Assembly: GCF_006542765.1 (NCBI RefSeq)
Contig: NZ_SKCD01000014.1
Location: 62,001 to 126,000, forward strand
Direction of reading: 5' to 3'
Length of the DNA: 64,000 nucleotides
DNA from: Paenibacillus luteus
GTDB lineage: Bacteria > Bacillota > Bacilli > Paenibacillales > Paenibacillaceae
The translations under genes were made by a program, and so were the position numbers. How positions within the stretch are numbered: the first letter of the stretch is position 1; each line of letters begins with the position of its first letter. The notes under the pieces were generated by a model. That model made no database searches. It was not told the origin of the DNA and saw nothing but the letters and a program-made list of their open reading frames with translations. Below, piece by piece: positions 44,887 to 53,630 of this stretch.

Positions 44887-46330
44887 GTCCCCTCACCTTC
44901 CTTAGCCTAATCGTTATACTTGTGCTAACTCCAATTTCACTTGCAGCCTGTACTTCTCCGCCATGCTCTTCAATAATTTGTTTGACGATAGCTAAACCTA
45001 GTCCGCTGCCACCCGTCTCCGAATTTCTCGATAGATCGGAACGGTAAAATCGTTCAAATATATAAGGAAGCTCGTCCTGCTGCATCCCCTGCCCATTATC
45101 TTCAAACAGCAATTTGACCCATTCGCTTTCTTCATCTACTCGAATCCGAATGGTTCCCCATTCTTTATCCATATATTTAACGGCATTATCTAAAATATTG
45201 CTGATGGCTCGCTTAAGCTTTTCACGGTCCCCCGTAATCATAACAGGTTCATTCGTTGATAACTCCAATGTAAGTGTGATCGCTTTTTCATTCAGAATAA
45301 ATTGCATCTCTTCCGTACAATCCTCAAGAAATTCAATGATATCTACCTTTTCAAAATAAAACGGGATCTTACCCATATCCAGCTTGGATAACATAAACAA
45401 CTCATTAATCAAACGATCCATATCTTTCGTTTTGGCATAAATGGTTCTGATGTACTTATCCATCTTATCCGGGTTGTCGGCTACGCCATCTAAAATCCCT
45501 TCTACATAACCTTTAATGCTCGCAATTGGCGTTTTTAAGTCATGCGAAATGTTCGAGATGAGCTCCTTCCGATTTTCCTCATACTGCTGCTGTATGCCAA
45601 TCGAATGCTTTAATTGCTCTCTCATTTCTTCAAAGGCTTGAAACAAGCCACCAATTTCATCTTTTTTAAAATTCACAGCGAATTCCAAATTGCCCTGCTT
45701 GATTTGGTCAACGGCGCGTCGCAATGCTTTTAACGGGGTAACCGTACTGCGAAATACAAAATAAGTAAGCGCGCCATTGGTGAGCAAAAGAATAAAAACC
45801 AATAACAAAACGGAAATAACGAAGTATTTCCCAATAAATTCAGACAAGGGCCCGATATCCGTCACGATATAAAAACTGCCCTCGCTCAGATCATTGTATT
45901 GAAAAGTATAGCCATTTGAAATGAAGAAAAAATCAACAAAGCTGCCGGTTATCTCATCATGATCAAACGCTTTAACGACCTCCGCTTTATCCAAAGAAGT
46001 AGACGCATACACCGTTTGATTGTTTTTCAGCAAAACAATAGCCATATTCATTTCTTTAAGCTTGCTATCCCAGCCTTCAAGCAACAATGGTTCCAATAGC
46101 AGTTGGTCAGGATTTGTAGAGGCCTGCAGCTTCATATCGGTAAAGACCTCTTTTTCCTGTGCTAAGATAGTCTTAAAGGGGTTATTATTATGGCTAAAGT
46201 CAAGATTGTAACGCCCAATAAAGTCACCCACAAAAGCATTCAAAACGATGTACACGGTAACGGCTAACAGAATCAACGGCAGGAAAGACATTAATATATA
46301 GGATAACAATAAACGAGCACGAATCGACAT
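44879..46330 (-). CDS. Sensor histidine kinase, BaeS/PhoR-like
   Basis: 483 residues. Membrane segments at about 7-30 and 170-195 flank an extracellular loop of about 140 residues. HAMP (about 195-245) is followed by the dimerisation box with His in NISHDLKTPIASIKGY, and the ATPase domain shows DNAVKYMDKEWG, FEDNGQGM, IFERFYRSD and GGSGLGLAIVKQI. This is the classical type, distinct from the YesM kinases elsewhere in the window. GAGGGA lies ahead of the ATG. The signal is unknown; cell-envelope stress is common for this family. Confidence 0.94.
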   Translation of the reverse strand: MSIRARLLLSYILMSFLPLILLAVTVYIVLNAFVGDFIGRYNLDFSHNNNPFKTILAQEKEVFTDMKLQASTNPDQLLLEPLLLEGWDSKLKEMNMAIVLLKNNQTVYASTSLDKAEVVKAFDHDEITGSFVDFFFISNGYTFQYNDLSEGSFYIVTDIGPLSEFIGKYFVISVLLLVFILLLTNGALTYFVFRSTVTPLKALRRAVDQIKQGNLEFAVNFKKDEIGGLFQAFEEMREQLKHSIGIQQQYEENRKELISNISHDLKTPIASIKGYVEGILDGVADNPDKMDKYIRTIYAKTKDMDRLINELFMLSKLDMGKIPFYFEKVDIIEFLEDCTEEMQFILNEKAITLTLELSTNEPVMITGDREKLKRAISNILDNAVKYMDKEWGTIRIRVDEESEWVKLLFEDNGQGMQQDELPYIFERFYRSDLSRNSETGGSGLGLAIVKQIIEEHGGEVQAASEIGVSTSITIRLRKVRGHE

Positions 46331-46406
46331 AACATCCCTCTATATCATTAAGATTAGCAGTTCTAGCCAAACGCTTCTCGCTTCGCTTCAACTAGTATCA
46401 TACCCC

Positions 46407-46459
46407 ATCTTTATTAACTCCTGTTTAAGACTGATTAACACCTGAATAATCTTTATTAA
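46407..46459 (-). promoter_or_regulatory. Direct-repeat operator upstream of the two-component operon
   Basis: ATCTTTATTAA occurs exactly at 46407-46417 and at 46449-46459, with a partial copy GACTGATTAAC at 46429-46439. The spacings of 22 and 20 bases are about two helical turns, so all three face the same side. The promoter-proximal copy lies next to a TATGAT (-10-like, about 46396-46401) that lacks a -35 box, as expected for OmpR-type activation. Confidence 0.6.
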
Positions 46460-46520
46460 TTTTTCATGTTTTCGCACAGGGAATGCGGTTTGACAATTTC
46501 CCAAAAATGCCTGCCAAATA

Positions 46521-46541
46521 AAAAAAAGACCCCTTGGGGTC
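46521..46541 (-). terminator. Small terminator downstream of the sigma factor gene
   Basis: GACCC-CTTG-GGGTC stem (46528-46541) followed by eight T on the minus strand. It is about 220 bases past the sigma factor stop with no clear gene between (46542-46761), so it probably ends that transcript. Confidence 0.65.
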
Positions 46542-46761
46542 GATGTCATCAGGACCGTACCATGTAATGTATACATCGTTCCAACGAGAGCGTTAGTTAC
46601 CAGTTTTTTTGTCTCAACTAATTAATGTCTTCAAGTTCATGACCTATAAAGTACTTATAAAATTTCCAGATAGTATGGCGAGATTCTAAAGAAACTTGAT
46701 CGCTGCGTACACAAACATATAATTACTTATGTAAATCGCCCTGCGGTCCTTTACATCTGAT

Positions 46762-47328
46762 TCAATCATTATCATCAGCCCACTTTCTTAGAAAGTGGTT
46801 AAGTAATTTTTTTCTTGCCCGCACCATCCGCTGAGTAAGGACACTCTCCGTGATTTGAAGATATTCACAAATCTCCCTGTATGATTTGCTTTCTATATAA
46901 AACAGTATTAGCACAGTTTGATAGTCCTGCTTCAACTCGTTGATTGTCTGATAAAGCAGCTTATTTCTTTCTCTTAATTCAAACTCTATTGCAACACATG
47001 TTTCATTTAGATTGATATCAACTATATTAACCCAGGAAGTGCTTAACATCTGACGTTCTTTTTTTAACTTTCTCAAAAAATCAATGGTAGTATTCCTTGC
47101 AACTGTTTTAATCCAACTTGGTATGTAGGGATTCAAACGTAGCTGATGCACTTTAGCGGATGATTTGATGAATACTTCTTGAATAATATCTTCAGTAAGT
47201 GCATGATCACGCGTCATAAAATATATGTCTTTATACACGAATTGATAGAAAGATCGATATACCCAATTTTGTGTGTCGATATCTAAACTGTTAAATGGGC
47301 TACGCAACATGTAAAACCATTGTTTCAT
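46762..47328 (-). CDS. ECF-like RNA polymerase sigma factor (sigma-70 family)
   Basis: 188 residues from ATG 47326-47328, which has GGAGG seven bases upstream; the frame extends upstream without a site. Region 2 includes DIYFMTRDHALTEDIIQEVF and SWIKTVARNTTIDFLRK. Region 4 has TVLILFYIESKSYREICEYLQITESVLTQRMVRARKKL, the helix-turn-helix that reads the -35 box. It has the two-region layout of ECF factors. No anti-sigma gene with membrane segments follows on its strand. It is divergent from the metalloprotease/lipoprotein pair, which are candidate targets. The gene is AT-rich like its neighbours. Confidence 0.88.
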   Translation of the reverse strand: MKQWFYMLRSPFNSLDIDTQNWVYRSFYQFVYKDIYFMTRDHALTEDIIQEVFIKSSAKVHQLRLNPYIPSWIKTVARNTTIDFLRKLKKERQMLSTSWVNIVDINLNETCVAIEFELRERNKLLYQTINELKQDYQTVLILFYIESKSYREICEYLQITESVLTQRMVRARKKLLNHFLRKWADDND

Positions 47329-47854
47329 AAAAGGTCCTCCGCGGTGCCAAACGGCCATTTTAAACAATTAATATAAAATTATATTTCAATTTCTTCATTT
47401 TATTATACTTCATAATTGGGTTTAAAGGAAATTTAATGAAATTAATTGCTAGGTTATTTTTCAAATGCCTTGAGCTTATTCAGATCAGATACTAGATTCC
47501 TTATTCCTGAGGCTTCCCTACTTGGACAGACAGATTATTATACTTGTATATGCTCCATAAGATCTCTGGTCAGCTATTACTTTAAACCTATTTCATCTAT
47601 TATATGGAATAAATAATTTAAGTTTTTTTTGAAAATACCGTAAGATTATCCATGTAACAAACGTTATATAAGTATGCAACATGATTTCACCTAACCTACT
47701 TTAATTTAGAGAGGAGGTTTAGAGCCCATTGTTGGAATAATGATTTTGAGAAGGAATAGTAAAGAGTAATTAGTTAGTTCTTTATTATAATTATTCACAT
47801 TCTCAATCATAGTTATTATCAAGCGAATATCGCTAAAAACAGGAGGTTTTATAG
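47329..47854. other. AT-rich divergent intergenic region
   Basis: About 525 bases with no supported gene. It must hold the divergent promoters of the sigma factor and the metalloprotease. A GAGGAGG (47711-47717) lies ten bases ahead of an ATT that opens a 13-codon frame to TAA at 47767-47769 (contains ATG 47740); it may be a leader peptide or chance. A run of eight T lies near 47620-47630. No clear ECF-type -35/-10 pair was identified. Confidence 0.35.
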
Positions 47855-49504
47855 GTGCAAAAAAAATCAAAAAAGCTGATTATATCCTTGTTAACTGTTA
47901 CATCAGTATTAATAGGTTCATTGGGTCTTGGTGCAGATGAAGGTGGCTCCATCTTCCTTCCTAGTTTAGCTACAGCGGCATCTTATTCTGCTGATATAAA
48001 TACTAATGAGGTTCGGACGTATGAGCCTCTCAATGATTCTCTTACAATTAGCGTAAAACTAGATTCCGAAAAAGAATCTGAAACAGATTGGAATGCCATT
48101 TTCAACACATCTATTTTTCTTAACAAAGATCCAGATAATGAAATTGAAGTTTCTTATGAACTCAATCAACTTGCTGATGATAGGATTCAAATTCAATCAA
48201 TAATACAACAAAAAATTAACCAAAAGGGATTACAAATTAACCATTCACAAAGTGTGCCTATCTCTTTGAATGCATTAAAAATAGGTGTGTACTATAAACT
48301 AGTAGTCACAGCTAAAGGATATCAAAATGATGGAACAATAATTGCAAATGAAGAAACTGTCTTCTTTCATGTTACAGCTAAAGGAATTAAAAATGGTTGG
48401 GATATAGAATTACCATCATATTTACCAGCTGAACGAATAAACGGAGATAAAACACAAATTTTATCCCAACCATTTTCAAATGAATATGGGAAAAGCCAAG
48501 CATCACCTGGTGAAGTAGAACAAATTCAACAAGATACAATTAGTGTGAACGCACTAGTGAATTCTTCAGGAAAATGGTCGAGGTATACACGTGATGGTGG
48601 AACAACAAATGTTAGATACGCTCTTGTTGAAGTTCTCTATCGGGATCAGTTTTATATCTGGAGAACAGCAGCAACTACCTATACAGATTCCTCAGGTAAT
48701 TGGTCAGCATCTTATAATACACCTTCTCAATCTAACTTATGGGAAGTACGCGTTTACTCTAAAAACCCTTCGTACGGCGAGGTGCAAAATCAAAGTGGTG
48801 GGCTATACTATAGTTACACTCAGTATAGTGATCTTTCAACAGGCGGTAGCATCGGTACGTGGTATGTGACGAGTGGTTCTGATCAGCAAAAAGCATTTTG
48901 GAGTTTTGAGGATATTGTAAGAACCAAAGAAACTATTGGAAGTTATGTAAATGGCGGAATTATTACAATTGTTTGGTATCCAACAAATACGAGTGGCTCA
49001 TACTATACCCATGGAGGAAAAATCTACCTGAATCAAAATAGTCCATCATCAAAGTCGGTTACAGTTCATGAAATTGCTCATAACTATATGTATAATATTT
49101 ATGGAAGTATGCCGTCATCTCCAAGTTGCAGTCCGCATTATATGGGAACTGCTTCAAGCCAAGGTTGTGCATGGGTTGAAGGATGGGCGAATTTTATATC
49201 TCTTTATGTTAACTTTAGTCCAATTTATGAGTACACAGGGGGAAGTACCGATAATCTTGAAAATACTTCTTCGTTCTCAAGCGGTGATAGTGTAGAAGGA
49301 CGTGTGGCAGGAGCACTCTGGGATATGTATGATTCAACGAATGATGGTACGGATATCTACAATTTTTCATTCAGTTCAATATATCGTGCAATGTACGATT
49401 CAAAAGTTAATACATTCAGCGAGTATTGGGCTAAATGGAAAACTCTCGGATACAGCACTAACGCAAAAGAATGCATAAAACAAAACTCTATAACGTATTC
49501 CTAA
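47855..49504 (+). CDS. Secreted zinc metalloprotease-like protein (HExxH)
   Basis: 549 residues. GTG 47855 has GGAGG eight bases upstream and opens a signal peptide (KKSKKLIISLLTVTSVLIG, probable cleavage near residue 42). Residues about 50-180 form an immunoglobulin-like domain, and about 225-320 a transthyretin/carboxypeptidase-regulatory-like domain (GKWSRYTRDGGTTNVRYALV). The C-terminal domain has HEIAH (His 405, Glu 406, His 409) and, about 33 residues later, CAWVEGWANF, whose Glu 442 is a plausible third zinc ligand (gluzincin order). Cys 425 and 438 may pair. It is not a family I can name. It heads a two-gene unit with the lipoprotein that follows by 57 bases. The gene is AT-rich, unlike the sugar operons. 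Confidence 0.82.
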   Translation: MQKKSKKLIISLLTVTSVLIGSLGLGADEGGSIFLPSLATAASYSADINTNEVRTYEPLNDSLTISVKLDSEKESETDWNAIFNTSIFLNKDPDNEIEVSYELNQLADDRIQIQSIIQQKINQKGLQINHSQSVPISLNALKIGVYYKLVVTAKGYQNDGTIIANEETVFFHVTAKGIKNGWDIELPSYLPAERINGDKTQILSQPFSNEYGKSQASPGEVEQIQQDTISVNALVNSSGKWSRYTRDGGTTNVRYALVEVLYRDQFYIWRTAATTYTDSSGNWSASYNTPSQSNLWEVRVYSKNPSYGEVQNQSGGLYYSYTQYSDLSTGGSIGTWYVTSGSDQQKAFWSFEDIVRTKETIGSYVNGGIITIVWYPTNTSGSYYTHGGKIYLNQNSPSSKSVTVHEIAHNYMYNIYGSMPSSPSCSPHYMGTASSQGCAWVEGWANFISLYVNFSPIYEYTGGSTDNLENTSSFSSGDSVEGRVAGALWDMYDSTNDGTDIYNFSFSSIYRAMYDSKVNTFSEYWAKWKTLGYSTNAKECIKQNSITYS

Positions 49505-49561
49505 ATTGTGATTATCCATTATGTGGTCTGATAACGGCTTCTTATCGAAAGGAGACACATC

Positions 49562-50017
49562 GTGATGAGACAAAAATACTTTATATTCTTTCTTCTCCTT
49601 ATCGTTTTAACTGGCTGTAGCGAGAAAACTGAATCAAAACCAATTAAAGAACCTACCGAGGACACAATAGTCATTGATGCGAGTTTTCCATCAGAAAATT
49701 TAACAAATCAAAACATTCAGTTAAATATTATCATTTCTTTAAATCGGGAGGAAAAGCGCGAAATTACAGGATCTTATAAGTTTTTTACTCGAAAGATAGC
49801 AGATTCACCAAAGTTGATCAAAGATGATACCTTTTTCAAAGGCCATATATCATTAAATGAAAAAAGTGTAGAAAAAGTTACATTGGAAAAGGTAGAAGAT
49901 GGTAATTATCAAATCGATATTACTGTCGAGACACCTAGTAATAATGGAAATAAACGAGCTAATATTAAAACACTTTTTTTCTCTGTAAATGATAATATCA
50001 TTACTTTACAAAATTAA
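49562..50017 (+). CDS. Small lipoprotein with an Ig-like domain, partner of the metalloprotease gene
   Basis: 151 residues. AAGGAG lies seven bases ahead of GTG 49562 (ATG 49565 follows directly). The hydrophobic start ends in the lipobox LTGC (Cys 19). The remaining ~110 residues are beta-rich and end NANIKTLFFSVNDN-like. The pattern (…SLN…VEKVTLEKVEDGNYQIDITV…TLFFSV) resembles residues 65-175 of the preceding protease (…SLNALKIGVYYKLVVTA…TVFFHV), so the two may share an ancestral domain. Function is unknown. It is likely co-transcribed with the protease. Confidence 0.82.
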   Translation: MMRQKYFIFFLLLIVLTGCSEKTESKPIKEPTEDTIVIDASFPSENLTNQNIQLNIIISLNREEKREITGSYKFFTRKIADSPKLIKDDTFFKGHISLNEKSVEKVTLEKVEDGNYQIDITVETPSNNGNKRANIKTLFFSVNDNIITLQN

Positions 50018-50149
50018 TTGATAAATAGGTCATGATGTAAAAGTAAAAGTGTCCTTATATCTGAGACCTGTTCTTCAATAAAAAGAAAAAATCATTCCCC
50101 CTTTATGCAATATTGCTAAATAAGTCACTTCTTAAAAATAAGAACATCT

Positions 50150-50187
50150 ATGCAGCAGAAACCGCGGAAATCGCGGTTTTTCTGCAT
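50150..50187. terminator. Bidirectional terminator between convergent genes
   Basis: Imperfect long stem, ATGCAG-C-AGAAACCGCG (50150-50166) pairing with CGCGGTTTTTCTGCAT (50172-50187). It lies between the converging lipoprotein and response regulator genes and has T-rich DNA in the arm on each strand. Confidence 0.75.
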
Positions 50188-50253
50188 ATAATAGCATCAG
50201 ATGTTCCAAGCCTCCCGGTCAAGTACCTTTATTTGCTTCCCCGCCATCCCGCC

Positions 50254-51867
50254 TCATAAACTATTCTTAAATTCTTGCGGCGTCATCCCGTAGTGGGATT
50301 TAAACAGCTTAATAAAATACTGCGGTTTTTGGTAGCCAACCTCATGCGCAATTTCACTGATCCTCAAATCCTTGTGCTTCAACATTTGTACCGCTTTCTC
50401 CATTCGCAGGCGAAGCACATAGTTGGAGAAGTTCTCTCCCGTTTCCTGCTTAAATAAGTTGGATACATATACGGGATGCAGATTGACATGATCAGCTACC
50501 GTTTGAAGGGTGATATCCTTTACGTTTTCTTGTATAAAGCGGCGAATTCGATCCATCAAGTCAAATCGAATATTATCCGAACGGCTGTGGCTGTATGCTT
50601 TGATTTGGACATAGCTGGCGAAAGCCCATTCTTTTAACGGCCCCACGCTCCAGCTGGCATCCACTTTCAGCATTTTCTCGATATCTCTTCCAAACACTTC
50701 AAAGATCCGTTTGCCTTTCTTGTGCAAATAATAGGAGTAGGTTTGCAGCAACGTAACGTATACTTCAACCCCGTATTCACGAACTCCATTGCCCGCACGT
50801 TCAAGCTCATCGAATATCCGGTTCAGCTTGCTCTCAAATGCCGTCCACTGTTCGATATCAATTAACTCCATTAACGTTTGAGAACGATAAAGCTCTGCGA
50901 GCGGCTGAATTTCGAACTCTTCTTTTATTTGCGTCACATGAAAAAAGCTTTCCGTCTGATAACCGATGTAATCGGTGTAGATGGATAAAGCAGAATGGTA
51001 CATCGACAGGATGTCTTTCGGAAATCCCCCCCAATTGCTCAGTACGATGGAAACCTTCGATTTTAAATACAATTTGATTTGATGCTGGGAGAGCCTAGCC
51101 AAATCTTCTACCATAGCGGAGTTTTCTTTGTCTGACTGCTCTGTTGAACTTACTTGAACCAAGAAAATCAAATAATCATGCGAGTCCTTACAATACATCA
51201 CATTAAATTTATTTGAAAAGACTTCTTCTACGATGTTAAACATTGCATATTCAATCAACGAGAGACTGTAAAGATCCGTATTCGAATAATCCTCCTCCAC
51301 TCTCATACCTAAGAGGATCACTTCCTTTTCAACAGAGAATGGAAGCCCATAGAGATTGATTTTGTCCTTCAAGGCAGCTATGGGGTAGTTTTTGCCGGAT
51401 ATCAGTTCATACAAGAACAGCTCTCTTAATTTGGGCAGGCTTTCGCGGAAACGGTAAACGAATTTTTGCTGATTCAACAGCTCATTTCCTTCTTCTGTAA
51501 TCCGATTAATAATGCCTCTTAGGGTTTGCTCCAATTCCTCATTCGATACCGGCTTCAAGAGATAATCGCTTACTTGCTGTTGGATGGCTTCCTTCGCATA
51601 TTGAAATTCATCAAATCCGGTTATAATCACCGCTTTTGTGTTTTTCCATTTCTCATTGATTCGGGCGATCAATTCAAGTCCAGTCATTCCGTTCATATGG
51701 ATATCCGTAACCACGATATCAACGGAACGGTAATTGAGCAGCTCCAGGGCCTCCTCGCCGGAATAAGCCTTATAGACATTGGTGATCCCCATTTGCTCCC
51801 ACGGAAGCCCAATCGCCAGACTGTCAACCAAGTGTGTGTGATCGTCCACGATTAATATCTCGTACAT
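50254..51867 (-). CDS. YesN-type response regulator with AraC DNA-binding domain
   Basis: 537 residues. Receiver: DD at 8-9, phospho-Asp 55 (VVTDIHMN), Lys in YLLKPVS. The long middle region (about 125-430) precedes the AraC domain (LQTVADHVNLHPVYVSNLFKQ; EIAHEVGYQKPQYFIKLFKS, ending YGMTPQEFKNSL). GGAGGG lies six bases ahead of the ATG. It is third in an operon after a membrane-anchored binding protein and the kinase (17-base gap). It probably controls the importer and giant SLH gene upstream. Confidence 0.93.
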   Translation of the reverse strand: MYEILIVDDHTHLVDSLAIGLPWEQMGITNVYKAYSGEEALELLNYRSVDIVVTDIHMNGMTGLELIARINEKWKNTKAVIITGFDEFQYAKEAIQQQVSDYLLKPVSNEELEQTLRGIINRITEEGNELLNQQKFVYRFRESLPKLRELFLYELISGKNYPIAALKDKINLYGLPFSVEKEVILLGMRVEEDYSNTDLYSLSLIEYAMFNIVEEVFSNKFNVMYCKDSHDYLIFLVQVSSTEQSDKENSAMVEDLARLSQHQIKLYLKSKVSIVLSNWGGFPKDILSMYHSALSIYTDYIGYQTESFFHVTQIKEEFEIQPLAELYRSQTLMELIDIEQWTAFESKLNRIFDELERAGNGVREYGVEVYVTLLQTYSYYLHKKGKRIFEVFGRDIEKMLKVDASWSVGPLKEWAFASYVQIKAYSHSRSDNIRFDLMDRIRRFIQENVKDITLQTVADHVNLHPVYVSNLFKQETGENFSNYVLRLRMEKAVQMLKHKDLRISEIAHEVGYQKPQYFIKLFKSHYGMTPQEFKNSL

Positions 51868-51884
51868 CCTTGTCCCTCCTTAGT

Positions 51885-53597
51885 TCAAGACGCGTCTTCC
51901 CTGCCGCTCCAGCATAATTCTACGCAAAGCCCGCCTAATTTCGATTGGCTGAGCAGCAAACCTGAGTCGCCACCGTACATTAGACGCAGACGTTGATGCA
52001 CATTTTTTAGGCCGGACTCTATTTCTTCATTGCTCGAATGAATCTTTCTTCTAATCGAATCGATTACCGCATAATCTATGCCCGTGCCCGTATCTTCAAC
52101 CGCTACATGGTTCATGGTTCCATCTCTCCAGCACCGGATTCGAATCAAACCATATTCTGAATGATTATTGAACGAATGAAGGATGACATTTTCAACAAGT
52201 GGCTGAACGATTAACCGCGGAATTTCCAGGTCTCCCATCTGCGGCTCAACCTCGATATGAAATTCAAAATCATCTCTCAGCATGCAATGGATTTCCAGAT
52301 AGAAATGGACCAAATCCAGCTCTTCCTTCAACTGTACCATTCTGTTCCCCGTCTTGGTTGTGTAGCGGTAGTACTTGCTCAAATTCATGGTCATTGAAAT
52401 GGCTGCTTTGTCTTCCTTCAGCTCAATCATGCTTTTGATATAAGCCAGCGTATTGTACAGGAAATGCGGATTGATCTGCGATTGCAGCTGCTTCAGCGTC
52501 GCATCCTTCGACCGAAGCTGCTCTTTAAACACATCCTCGATCAGTTTCTCTATTTTTGCAGCCATGGAGTTGAATTTCTCATATAGAAATCGGTACTCCC
52601 CTTTGGGCTTGTCCACCATCCTTACGGAATAGATGCCTTTTTCGATCAAATTCATGTTCTGAATCAGTTTACGGAAGGGGATTTGAATATTACGATACAT
52701 CACAAAAGCAAGATACGCCCCCATAAACAGAAGCATTCCGCTTATCACATAAAACATCGTCTGATTCCGGCTGATGGGCGCCATAATATGGCTGATGGGC
52801 ACGTAATCAACCAGATACCAGCCTAAGGATTCCAGCTTTTGATAGTGGACCTGAAACCTCGTCTTATCGGATTTAAGCAGCATGTATCCGCTTTCCATTG
52901 AGCTGTCGATCTCTCCAAGCCTAGGAAGAAATTCGTCAATTTGATCTACGTTTACGGTGTAATTATAAATAGGATCTGCTCCCGGATGATACAAGAAGGG
53001 ATCTCCCGAGCCATTGCCTTTAAATTCAGATAACGCGCTGCGCAAGGCTGCCACGCCGAATTTAAGCAACACTCTCATATGCGCATCGCCTGACTCCGCT
53101 GAATTTTCCGGATAAGACAATATTTCCATAAAATAGTCTTCATTAGGATCGGAATAGTATTGCCAAAATGTATCCTGCGCGGGAAACTGTTTCGGAAGCG
53201 CATTTAGGCTGGAGTTGCTTTTGATGACGATTCCAGTACGAGGGTAGAGAACGGCAATCACGGCTTTCCAATCGCCATAACCGGCAAGCCGATTAATTTC
53301 TTCGGAGACCGTTCGATTGATTCTATACTTATCTAAGACATCGTCAAGCAAATCGGGATAGGCTAAATTTCGTACATCCGTGCTTTCGTACAGCATTTTC
53401 TTATAGGTATCCAGCCGGAAAAACAACTCATCCAATTGGTTGGCAAACGTTTCAATCTGATACTGCTTCACCTTAATAATTTCGTCCGTCAATACACGCG
53501 TACTTGTTCGGTTCGACACCGCAAATAAAAGTAAGATTGGAATAAGTAAAATGAACAACGTGGCTATTAGCTTGGTAAATATGCTGAATCTGCTCAT
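51885..53597 (-). CDS. YesM-type sensor histidine kinase
   Basis: 570 residues. Membrane segments at about 8-28 and 280-300 enclose a Cache-like sensor of about 250 residues. A HAMP linker follows, then His in INPHFLYNTLAYIKSM and the ATPase domain (VENVILHSFNN, VEDTGTGID, SGLKNVHQRLRLMYGG). GGAGAGG lies ahead of the ATG. It follows the anchored binding protein gene by 33 bases, which suggests a three-part sensor: binding protein, kinase and regulator. Confidence 0.93.
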   Translation of the reverse strand: MSRFSIFTKLIATLFILLIPILLLFAVSNRTSTRVLTDEIIKVKQYQIETFANQLDELFFRLDTYKKMLYESTDVRNLAYPDLLDDVLDKYRINRTVSEEINRLAGYGDWKAVIAVLYPRTGIVIKSNSSLNALPKQFPAQDTFWQYYSDPNEDYFMEILSYPENSAESGDAHMRVLLKFGVAALRSALSEFKGNGSGDPFLYHPGADPIYNYTVNVDQIDEFLPRLGEIDSSMESGYMLLKSDKTRFQVHYQKLESLGWYLVDYVPISHIMAPISRNQTMFYVISGMLLFMGAYLAFVMYRNIQIPFRKLIQNMNLIEKGIYSVRMVDKPKGEYRFLYEKFNSMAAKIEKLIEDVFKEQLRSKDATLKQLQSQINPHFLYNTLAYIKSMIELKEDKAAISMTMNLSKYYRYTTKTGNRMVQLKEELDLVHFYLEIHCMLRDDFEFHIEVEPQMGDLEIPRLIVQPLVENVILHSFNNHSEYGLIRIRCWRDGTMNHVAVEDTGTGIDYAVIDSIRRKIHSSNEEIESGLKNVHQRLRLMYGGDSGLLLSQSKLGGLCVELCWSGREDAS

Positions 53598-53630
53598 GAC
53601 CGATCGTCCTCTCCAAATTCGGGCAGCATC

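Noticed and set aside
46388..46576. A 62-codon minus-strand open frame
   Set aside because: It spans both the sigma-factor terminator and the direct-repeat operator and has no start site.
47600..47700. An ECF-sigma promoter for the metalloprotease
   Set aside because: TGTAAC and CGT-like pieces are present but no -35/-10 pair had acceptable spacing, so no promoter is called.
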